DNA of 21,069 nt, from positions 1-21,069 of the forward strand of contig DASRCB010000170.1 in NCBI GenBank assembly GCA_035653295.1, read 5' to 3'. Position numbers and translations under genes: made by a program. This DNA is from DASRCB01 sp035653295 (lineage in GTDB: Bacteria; Acidobacteriota; Terriglobia; Bryobacterales; Bryobacteraceae). Positions 1 through 5,708 of the stretch are shown here, piece after piece. Position 1 is the stretch's first letter. Each line of letters starts with the position of its first letter. The notes beneath the pieces were generated by a model, which was given only the letters and a program-made list of their open reading frames with translations, did no database searches and was not told where the DNA came from.

Positions 1-2
1 CG

Positions 3-668
3 TCGTATCTCGGCAGCATGGCGCCGGGCAGTCTCGCCGCGCTGTGGGGGACCAGCCTCTCCGATAAGGTTTACACGAATCTGTTCGATTCGGGGAAGAA
101 CGCCTTCCCGACAACTGTCGCCGGGGTCAGCGTTACGGTGAACGGGGTTAAGGCCCCGCTGACCTACGTATCGCCGACCCAGATCAATTTCCAGATCCCG
201 TGGGAAACCAAACCAGGCGTACTGGTCAACATTCAGGTGACGCGCGGAAACGCATCGAGCAACATTGAGCCGGTCACCATCGCGGCGACGACCGCGCCAT
301 CGGTCTATATCGGCAATTTCGACCCGAAAACCGCCAACTACGGCGCGATCATCGTCTCGGAATGCGTGAAAAACGCCTGCGCCATCTGGGGGAACGGGTT
401 CGGGCCGAAGAACGGGGCCTCGCAGGACGGGGCGCCGCCGCCTTCGCAATCGACCCTGGCGGCTTTGAAGACGCAGTCCACGTGCACCATGACGATCGGC
501 GGACTGGCGACGAAAGTGGATTATTGCGGCGCCGCGCCTGGGCTGATCATCGACCAACTCAATTTCGAATATCCGTCAGGGCTGCCGGCGGGGAAGTCTT
601 TTTACGACGCCACGCTGACCATCAATGGCTTGACCGGGCATTTCCGGATTCCGCCGCTCCCGCAGTAG
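3..668 (+). CDS. TIGR03437-type C-terminal domain protein, 3' end (partial)
   Basis: The reading frame is open from the window edge, so the ATG at 18 is very likely internal and only the C-terminal ~221 residues are visible. They carry the hallmarks of the Solibacter-type TIGR03437 domain: an APGSL-(x)n-LWGTSLSD start, VTVNGVKAPLTYVSPTQINFQIPWE in pieces around residues 35-62 of the ORF, and a second half with a 'GNGFGP' turn and a C(x)nC pair. This domain sits at the C-terminus of large secreted proteins of acidobacteria; its function is not known and it may help in surface anchoring or export (inference). It converges on cas6 with only 6 bp between stops and no visible terminator. Family call is confident; the nature of the N-terminal part cannot be seen. 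Confidence 0.8.
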   Translation, partial: SYLGSMAPGSLAALWGTSLSDKVYTNLFDSGKNAFPTTVAGVSVTVNGVKAPLTYVSPTQINFQIPWETKPGVLVNIQVTRGNASSNIEPVTIAATTAPSVYIGNFDPKTANYGAIIVSECVKNACAIWGNGFGPKNGASQDGAPPPSQSTLAALKTQSTCTMTIGGLATKVDYCGAAPGLIIDQLNFEYPSGLPAGKSFYDATLTINGLTGHFRIPPLPQ

Positions 669-674
669 TGCGGG

Positions 675-1604
675 TCAATCGCGCTCGCTCACCTGGATCT
701 GTCCCTTGCCCCAGCCGGTTTGCCGGCCGACGCCGGTGAACTGCGCGGCGCGAAGCCACGGGAGGAACTCGGCGAGCTCGCCTTCGTATTCGGCGCTTCC
801 GATAAACCCGCCGAGCGGATGGCGCTGTCCGGTGCGGCTGCTGCGCCGCGCGACCTCGATGTGCCGCAGTTCGCAGCCGGTCATGGCCACGGCCCGCGCG
901 CGTTCCCCCAAAGCCCTGTAATCGATATCGAGCGGGGCTGCGTCGCTGAGTGCGCGGAGCCGGCTCACGCGGTCGCGCGCGCGAGCGAGCAGCACCGAGA
1001 AGCGGGGCTCGCCCACCGGCACGTCACGGGATTTGAGTTCGGTCGGGGTGATGAAGTCCACGTGGAGGCGCCTGACCGGACGCGGTTCGGGCGCGAGGGA
1101 AAGGCGCAGGGGCGCTCCGTTCGACTGTGGCCGGCCCTCGGCGTCGACATGCTCCATGGAGGCGAGTTCCGCCCGGCCGCGGGACGCGCCGAGGCCCTCG
1201 CGGCCGAGTTGCGCGAAGGTCATGCGAAGAATGTCCAGCGGCGCTTCGCGTGTCTCGAAGAGATGGAAGTCGAACCAGAAGGACTCACCGGGAGCGATGC
1301 GGCGCGCGTTCAGATGCGCGGCGCGAAACACGAACGGGCGCGCGCGCTCGCTGTAGCCGCTGGGGCCGGGGGTGTCGGGCAGCGGCTCGAACAGACGCGT
1401 GTACGGGCAGGTCGCGCGGTCCGGACATGTTCCGCAATCGCGGCACGCCTCGTCACAGGCCAGCCCGCGCAGCACCAGTCCGAAGCCGCCGCGCAACACA
1501 TTGCCGGGTTTATCAGGCGGGAAGACAATGCGATGCGCGGCGCGGTACGTAAATCTCAGGCGGTAGAACTCGAACCAGCGCTCGGCAGACTGCGCGGTCA
1601 TCAT
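675..1604 (-). CDS. cas6: CRISPR-associated endoribonuclease Cas6-like protein
   Basis: Cas6 proteins cleave CRISPR precursor RNA inside the repeat. This ~309-residue protein matches the Cas6 family with the PF10040-type C-terminal domain. Near the N-terminus it has the 'LRGGFGLVLRGL' strand-turn followed by a cysteine cluster (C-x3-C-x2-C-x2-C-x5-C, then PYTRLFEP). Near the C-terminus it has the glycine-rich block 'PLGGFIGSAEYEG' and 'FTGVGRQTGWGKG', the RAMP-type RNA-binding loop. The open frame extends upstream to 1727, but those 41 residues look non-coding; the paired ATGs at 1604 and 1601 begin a family-like N-terminus (MMTAQSAERWFEFYRLRF), so I start there, without a clear Shine-Dalgarno. 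A histidine in 'AAHRIVF' is a candidate catalytic residue. No other cas gene and no repeat array lie in the window, so this is a lone cas6. Repurposing or a distant array are both possible. Confidence 0.8.
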   Translation of the reverse strand: MMTAQSAERWFEFYRLRFTYRAAHRIVFPPDKPGNVLRGGFGLVLRGLACDEACRDCGTCPDRATCPYTRLFEPLPDTPGPSGYSERARPFVFRAAHLNARRIAPGESFWFDFHLFETREAPLDILRMTFAQLGREGLGASRGRAELASMEHVDAEGRPQSNGAPLRLSLAPEPRPVRRLHVDFITPTELKSRDVPVGEPRFSVLLARARDRVSRLRALSDAAPLDIDYRALGERARAVAMTGCELRHIEVARRSSRTGQRHPLGGFIGSAEYEGELAEFLPWLRAAQFTGVGRQTGWGKGQIQVSERD

Positions 1605-1785
1605 TCCAGTTCCATCGTAGCTCCGCGCCGAGGCATTGCGCTCCAAAACACGGAGCCGCAACGGCGCAAAAGGCCCGAAGAGCCGAATCACACACGCGAG
1701 GCCCACATTCGCCTTGTATTCGCGCAATTCAGAATCGACGCAATCTGTTTGAAACGTGGTGACGGACTTCCGTGAGGTGCGCTAC

Positions 1786-1833
1786 AAAAAAGGCGGGCGC
1801 TGTCGGGTGAAGAGGGTTGCCTGTGCGCCCGCC
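1786..1833 (-). terminator. Rho-independent terminator after cysK
   Basis: On the minus strand a perfect 9-bp stem GGCGGGCGC / GCGCCCGCC (1825-1833 with 1792-1800), with a long ~24-nt loop, is followed by six T (1786-1791). It lies about 70 nt beyond the cysK stop and would end the rrf2-cysK transcript before cas6. The long loop is the weak point. The rest of the 296-bp gap between cysK and cas6 (1605-1900) shows no gene or other motif I recognise. Confidence 0.6.
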
Positions 1834-1900
1834 GTCGTAACGGGGATTTGCATAGAGAAACGGCCCAGGCTGGCCGCGCGTTACGCCGCAGCCCCAGTCT

Positions 1901-2860
1901 TTACGATTCGTTAAACAAGCCCTCAAACAGCACGCTGCTCAGATAACGCTCGCCGGAATCCGGTAACACTGTGACAATCACCTTGCCCTTCATTTCGGGC
2001 TCGCGCGCCACACGAACGGCGGCAGCAACGGCCGCGCCACAGGAGATGCCCGAGAGGATGCCTTCCTCGCGCGCCAGGCGGCGTGCCATTTCGATGGATT
2101 CTTCGTTCGTTACCGTCTCCACCCGATCGACAACGGACATATCCAGCGTGTCCGGAATAAATCCCGCGCCAAGCCCCTGGATCTTATGTGGGCCGGGCTG
2201 CAGTGGTTCGCCGCGCTGCGCCTGTCCGATGACCGGGCTGCCCGCAGGTTCCACGGCAATGGAGACGATGGGCTTCTTCTTCTCCTGACGGATGTAACGC
2301 GTGACCCCGGTGATCGTGCCGCCCGTGCCAACACCGAGGACCAGAACGTCGACCCTGCCGTCAGTATCGTCCCAGATCTCCGGACCGGTGGTGCGGAAAT
2401 GGATGTCCGGGTTGGCGGGATTGCGGAACTGCTGCAGGAGCACATAGCGGTCCGGATCGGTGGCCACCATTTCCTCGGCCCTCTGGATAGATCCTTTCAT
2501 TCCTTTGGCTCCGTCGGTAAGGATGAGGTTGGCCCCCAGCGCCTTGAGCACCTTACGGCGCTCGACGGACATGGTTTCGGGCATAGTGAGGGTGATCGGA
2601 TACCCGCGCGAGGCGGCGACGTAGGCCAGCGCGATGCCGGTGTTGCCGCTGGTGGGCTCGATGAGCTCTTTGCCGGGCTTGAGCTTGCCCTTCTTCTCGG
2701 CGTCCCAGACCATGGCCGCGCCGATGCGGTCTTTGACCGAATAACAGGGATTGCGGCCTTCCACTTTGGCCAGCACGGTGGCGCCCGCGCCGTCGGTGAC
2801 GCGGTTGAGTCTGACGAGTGGCGTTCTGCCGATACTTAGTGAATTGTCTGCGTAAACCAA
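1901..2860 (-). CDS. cysK: Cysteine synthase A (O-acetylserine sulfhydrylase)
   Basis: PLP enzyme of the last step of cysteine biosynthesis: O-acetylserine + sulfide gives cysteine + acetate, in the cytoplasm. The 319-residue protein matches the usual ~310-323. It opens with NSLSIGRTPLVRLNRV. The PLP lysine is in 'SVKDRIGAAM' (K43), the substrate loop is 'PTSGNTG' (residues 69-75), the PLP-phosphate loop is 'GVGTGGTITGV', and 'GISCGAA' lies near the C-terminus. The start is a TTG at 2858-2860, backed by AAGGA seven bases upstream and by the position of the conserved N-terminus; an in-frame ATG is not available nearby. It follows the Rrf2 gene by 16 bp, so the two are probably co-transcribed and the regulator probably controls cysK. 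CysM-type sulfhydrylase is the only close alternative. Confidence 0.95.
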   Translation of the reverse strand: MVYADNSLSIGRTPLVRLNRVTDGAGATVLAKVEGRNPCYSVKDRIGAAMVWDAEKKGKLKPGKELIEPTSGNTGIALAYVAASRGYPITLTMPETMSVERRKVLKALGANLILTDGAKGMKGSIQRAEEMVATDPDRYVLLQQFRNPANPDIHFRTTGPEIWDDTDGRVDVLVLGVGTGGTITGVTRYIRQEKKKPIVSIAVEPAGSPVIGQAQRGEPLQPGPHKIQGLGAGFIPDTLDMSVVDRVETVTNEESIEMARRLAREEGILSGISCGAAVAAAVRVAREPEMKGKVIVTVLPDSGERYLSSVLFEGLFNES

Positions 2861-2867
2861 GCGATTT

Positions 2868-2872
2868 TCCTT
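2868..2872 (-). promoter_or_regulatory. Ribosome binding site fixing the TTG start of cysK
   Basis: AAGGA on the minus strand, seven bases before TTG at 2860 and placed in the 16-bp gap after the rrf2 stop. It supports the non-ATG start. Confidence 0.6.
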
Positions 2873-2876
2873 TAAA

Positions 2877-3293
2877 TCAGATGTCCCAGTTGGGGACGTA
2901 ACGGCTTTGCCGCTCTTTCCAGTTGCGGCAAAGCTCGGAAAAGCTGGTGCGATCGACTACCTGGGCCACGCACCGATCCACATTGCGCCACATTTCCGCG
3001 AAAGGGCCCTCATCCGCTTTCGAACTCTTCTCCAGCGGACCTTCAACATAGCGAAGCACTTCGCCGACCGTAAGCGTTTCCGGAGCGCGAGCCAGCAGAT
3101 ATCCGCCTTCGGCGCCACGGCGCGATTCCACGAACCCGCCCTGCTTGAGGCCGGCGAGGATCAACTCCAGGAACTTCTGCGGGATCTTCTGGCGGCGGGC
3201 GATCCCGGCGATCTTTACCGGCTCGCCGTTGTTCTGCATGGCTAAATCGAACACGGCGAGCAGCGCATACTCGCCCTTGACGGAAATGTGCAT
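2877..3293 (-). CDS. Rrf2-family transcriptional regulator (CymR-like)
   Basis: The 138-residue protein begins with the classic Rrf2 winged-helix opening 'MHISVKGEYALLAVFDLA', continues with 'IARRQKIPQKFLELILAGLKQ' (recognition helix region, about residues 30-50) and the wing 'SRRGAEGGYLLAR'. Rrf2 members include IscR, NsrR and the cysteine repressor CymR. The IscR/NsrR iron-sulfur cysteine triplet is missing; only two cysteines 15 positions apart remain in the C-terminal part (VDRC...ELCRNW), so an Fe-S sensor is unlikely. Position directly before cysK points to control of sulfur metabolism, as with CymR in Bacillus subtilis (inference). An AGGAG lies 12 bases before the ATG, rather far but usable. 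The 58-bp gap to doxX leaves room for a promoter, though read-through from kbl-doxX is possible. Confidence 0.9.
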   Translation of the reverse strand: MHISVKGEYALLAVFDLAMQNNGEPVKIAGIARRQKIPQKFLELILAGLKQGGFVESRRGAEGGYLLARAPETLTVGEVLRYVEGPLEKSSKADEGPFAEMWRNVDRCVAQVVDRTSFSELCRNWKERQSRYVPNWDI

Positions 3294-3351
3294 GGATCGG
3301 GAATACTCCTGAAGACAGAACGAATCTCCTGCCTTCCACTAGAGATTGTAA

Positions 3352-3759
3352 CTACTTGCCGTCGACGCTGTAGCGGCCAGGCCCGGCGAGGACGATGGCG
3401 AGGTACCCGCCCATGTAGACCCAGGGCAGTTCGCCTCCGCCCGGGCCGCTGAAGCGCATGTGGTGAACCAGGGTAAACGCCACGCCTGTGTTGACGGTGA
3501 TGATCAGGGCCGCGAGCCGGGTAGCGACGCCGATCATCGCCAACACGGAGCAAATCGCGTCCGAGAGCAGCGCGAACGCGAGGCTGGGAACCGGGCCAAT
3601 GTGAACTGGATCGGGGAAGTGCGCGGCCATGGCGGAGAAGTGGCGGATCTTCTCCATGCCATGCCCCAGAAACAAGGTGATGCCCAGCCAGAGACGAAGG
3701 GTCAGCAGCGCGCAATCGGTGCAGCGGGGCAGAAAGCCGAGCGCCAGGAGTTTTCTCAT
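3352..3759 (-). CDS. DoxX-family membrane protein
   Basis: A 135-residue integral membrane protein with about four hydrophobic segments. The first is 'LLTLRLWLGITLFLGHGMEKI', and the DoxX signature G-(x)-LFLGHGMEK is followed by the FP..G..P-type loop (HFPDPVHIGPVPSLAFALLSDAI in part). DoxX proteins are quinone- or redox-linked membrane proteins of poorly fixed function. The open frame runs further upstream, but the ATG at 3757-3759 is chosen because it overlaps the kbl stop as ATGA, typical of translational coupling, and because the residues before it are arginine/proline-rich shadow sequence. Co-expression with kbl is therefore likely. Confidence 0.82.
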   Translation of the reverse strand: MRKLLALGFLPRCTDCALLTLRLWLGITLFLGHGMEKIRHFSAMAAHFPDPVHIGPVPSLAFALLSDAICSVLAMIGVATRLAALIITVNTGVAFTLVHHMRFSGPGGGELPWVYMGGYLAIVLAGPGRYSVDGK

Positions 3760-4961
3760 GACGCCTGCGCCGGCTCCAGGATGTGCATTTCCCGGGCGAC
3801 GCGCGACAGGATTTCGAGGGCGCGGTCGAGCATGTCGCGGGTGTGCGCTGCGGTAACGATGGTGCGAACGCGGGCCTTCCCTTCGGGTACGGTGGGATAT
3901 CCGATGCCAGTGGCCCACAGGCCGTTGTCGAACAGGCGGCGCGAAAACTCGTGCGCCGCGCCGGCATCGCCGACCATAATCGGCGTGATCGGCGTCTGGC
4001 TCGCTCCCGTGTCGAATCCGGCGCCGCGGAGCTGCTCTTTAAAATACCGGGTATTCGACCAGAGCGCATCGATGCGCTCCGGCTCGCTTTCCAGCAGATC
4101 GAATGCAGCGAGGCATGCGCCGACCACAGCCGGCGGGTGTGATGTCGAGAACAGGAAAGGCCGCCCGCGATGATGCAGGAAGTCGATCAGATCGCGGCTT
4201 CCGCAAACGTAGCCGCCGAGCACTCCCACTGCTTTGGAGAGCGTGCCTACCTGAACGTCCACGCGGCCGTGCAGGTTGAAATGATCCACCGTGCCTCGGC
4301 CGTTGCGGCCCAGAACGCCGGAGGAGTGGGCATCGTCGATCATCATGATGGCGCCGTGCTGTTCGGCAACCTCGACCAGCGCGGGCAGGGGCGCGATATC
4401 GCCATCCATCGAGAACACGCCATCGGTGATGAGCAGCTTGTGCCCCGGCTTGCCCGCGAGCTCGTCGAGAATGCTCGATGCGCCTGCCGTATCGCGATGC
4501 TGAAAGACGTGGATCTTCGCCTTGGAGAGCCGGCACCCGTCAATGATGCTGGCGTGATTCAGCGCGTCGGAGATGATGTGGTCATCGGGTCCGAGGATCG
4601 CGGAGACGGTTCCGGCGTTGGCCGTGAATCCCGACTGAAAAACGACGCAGGCCTCGACGTGTTTGAACGCCGCGATACGCTGCTCCAGTTCCATGTGCAG
4701 GCTCATCGTGCCGGAGATGGTGCGCACCGCACCGGATCCCGCGCCGTATTTTCGCGTGGCCTCGAGCGCGGCTTCCACCAGCCTGGGGTGGTTCGCCAGA
4801 CCGAGGTAATTGTTGCTAGCGAGGTTGATCACCTCCCGGCCGTCGGTGCGGCAGACTGGCTCGCAGGCCGACTCGAGCACGCGCAGGCGCTGGTACGTGC
4901 CGGCCTTTTTCCAGGAGTCGATCTGTTCGGACAGAAACGCAAGCGGATTCGCGCTGGCCAT
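3756..4961 (-). CDS. kbl: Glycine C-acetyltransferase / alpha-oxoamine synthase family (Kbl-like)
   Basis: PLP-dependent alpha-oxoamine synthase of 401 residues. Family members condense an amino acid with an acyl-CoA: Kbl interconverts 2-amino-3-ketobutyrate + CoA and glycine + acetyl-CoA (threonine breakdown), and BioF makes 8-amino-7-oxononanoate for biotin. Seen: 'LASNNYLGLANHPR' (48-60), 'GAGSGAVRTISGT' (73-85), 'DALNHASIIDGCR' with H136, 'DDAHSSGVLGRNGRG' (209-222), and the Schiff-base lysine in 'GTLSKAVGVLGGY' (K243). The SKAVGVLGG form and the long 'MSLHMELEQRIAAFK' segment favour Kbl over BioF, but no threonine dehydrogenase or biotin gene is next to it, so specificity is uncertain. 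The start ATG at 4961 has only a weak AAGAAG upstream. The tandem repeat element ends about 55 bp before the start. Confidence 0.85.
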   Translation of the reverse strand: MASANPLAFLSEQIDSWKKAGTYQRLRVLESACEPVCRTDGREVINLASNNYLGLANHPRLVEAALEATRKYGAGSGAVRTISGTMSLHMELEQRIAAFKHVEACVVFQSGFTANAGTVSAILGPDDHIISDALNHASIIDGCRLSKAKIHVFQHRDTAGASSILDELAGKPGHKLLITDGVFSMDGDIAPLPALVEVAEQHGAIMMIDDAHSSGVLGRNGRGTVDHFNLHGRVDVQVGTLSKAVGVLGGYVCGSRDLIDFLHHRGRPFLFSTSHPPAVVGACLAAFDLLESEPERIDALWSNTRYFKEQLRGAGFDTGASQTPITPIMVGDAGAAHEFSRRLFDNGLWATGIGYPTVPEGKARVRTIVTAAHTRDMLDRALEILSRVAREMHILEPAQAS

Positions 4962-5077
4962 GACGCTTCTTATAGTACGCCCGCTGGCAAAGAATCATGT
5001 GCGCGAACGTGGGATTTGGGTTAGTATCGGGGTGAGGGATCGGGCCCGGGCGGCCACCCCGGTCCGATCCCGAAGGC

Positions 5078-5155
5078 TTACTTCCGGATCTTGATCCGGC
5101 TTCGGGCCTTCAACGTCACGAACAGCGTGACGAGTGTCACCCAGATAGTCATCAC
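5078..5155 (-). CDS. Putative small membrane peptide in repeat copy A (25 aa)
   Basis: A 25-codon frame from GTG (5153-5155) to TAA (5078-5080). Residues 2-15 are hydrophobic with spaced threonines (MTIWVTLVTLFVTL), enough for a short membrane segment, and the last ten residues are basic (KARSRIKIRK). GAGGTGAT sits five bases before the GTG, an eight-base match to the usual anti-Shine-Dalgarno complement, and an in-frame TGA lies just upstream, so the start is well bounded. The layout resembles type I toxin peptides and other small single-pass proteins. Against a strict protein constraint: all differences from copy B inside this frame change an amino acid, although hydrophobic residues replace hydrophobic ones in the membrane part. 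Function unknown. Confidence 0.45.
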   Translation of the reverse strand: MMTIWVTLVTLFVTLKARSRIKIRK

Positions 5156-5160
5156 ATAGC

Positions 5161-5168
5161 ATCACCTC
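5161..5168 (-). promoter_or_regulatory. Strong Shine-Dalgarno of copy A small ORF
   Basis: GAGGTGAT on the minus strand, five bases before GTG 5155. Identical in copy B. Confidence 0.5.
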
Positions 5169-5433
5169 AATCCGCTCCATAGATTCGGACAGCCCGGGCC
5201 TCAGACCGGGCTGTTCCGGTGGAGCCCATGGCGCTCCAGTGGAACGGGCCTTGTCCTTAGCATCCGGCACGGATCTTGGGGGTGCCTGCCCGCCGTTGCC
5301 GGCGAGCGCGATCACGCAAGGTTGTGCGGGAATCGGCCAGCGACTCTCAGCTGTTTACGGCCGGCGCGTTTTTGGGTTAGTATCGGGGTGAGGGATCGGG
5401 CCCGGGTGGCGACCCCGGTCCGATCCCGAAGGC

Positions 5434-5511
5434 TTACTTCCGGATCTTGATCCGGATTTGGGCCTTCAACGTCACGAGGAACGTGACGAGTGTCACCCAG
5501 ATAGTGATCAC
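5434..5511 (-). CDS. Putative small membrane peptide in repeat copy B (25 aa)
   Basis: Same position, length, start codon, ribosome binding site and stop as the copy A frame: GTG (5509-5511) to TAA (5434-5436). The hydrophobic part reads ITIWVTLVTFLVTL and the basic tail KAQIRIKIRK. The change from LF to FL and from M to I preserves hydrophobicity. The frame coincides with two hairpins (5440-5455 and 5470-5488), so translation could be controlled by folding. The same bases also lie in a longer overlapping frame on the same strand (5312-5584), which lacks a ribosome binding site and which I judge less likely to be coding. Confidence 0.45.
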   Translation of the reverse strand: MITIWVTLVTFLVTLKAQIRIKIRK

Positions 5512-5516
5512 ATAGC

Positions 5517-5524
5517 ATCACCTC
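5517..5524 (-). promoter_or_regulatory. Strong Shine-Dalgarno of copy B small ORF
   Basis: GAGGTGAT on the minus strand, five bases before GTG 5511. Confidence 0.5.
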
Positions 5525-5708
5525 AATTCGCTCCATAGATTCGGACAGCCCGGCCAGGAACCGGGCTGTTCCGGTGGAGCCCATAAAGCTCCAGTGGAAC
5601 GGGCCTTGTCCTTAGCATCCGGAACGGATGTTGGTGTACCTGCCCGCCGTCGCCGGCAAGCGCGATCACGCAAGGTTGTGCGGGAATCGGCCGGCGACTC
5701 TCAGCTGT

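Larger units (their letters stand above)
5015..5359 (-). repeat. Tandem structured repeat, copy A
   Basis: About 345 bp, roughly 93% identical by hand alignment to copy B (5371-5713), with an 11-bp spacer between them. Same order of hairpins in both copies: 5036-5071 (8-bp stem GGGATCGG/CCGATCCC plus CCGGG/CCCGG); 5084-5099 (CCGGATC-tt-GATCCGG); 5114-5132 (CGTCACG-aacag-CGTGACG); 5189-5214 (ACAGCCCGG/CCGGGCTGT); 5213-5245 (GTTCC, TGGAGC/GCTCCA, GGAAC); 5262-5274 (ATCCG-gca-CGGAT). Compared with copy B, changes in the hairpins sit in loops and stems are kept. Contains one small ORF on the minus strand (5078-5155). Strand is given as that of the small ORF and of the flanking genes. No match to a named repeat family that I recognise. 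Confidence 0.9.

Noticed and set aside
720..1775. 351-aa open frame opposite cas6
   Set aside because: High-GC antisense shadow with no recognisable domain; the minus strand encodes Cas6 motifs.
1729..1926. 65-aa minus-strand open frame between cas6 and cysK
   Set aside because: It crosses the cysK terminator and the cysK 3' end and has no recognisable feature.
4962..5020. Glycine riboswitch before kbl
   Set aside because: No conserved aptamer core visible; the only structure nearby is the tandem repeat.
4995..5584. Longer overlapping frames in the repeats (106 and 90 aa, minus strand)
   Set aside because: They lack a ribosome binding site, the inter-copy indel shifts their N-terminal parts, and they run through all the hairpins. 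A few inter-copy changes are synonymous in this frame, so they are not fully excluded, but the 25-codon frame is better supported.
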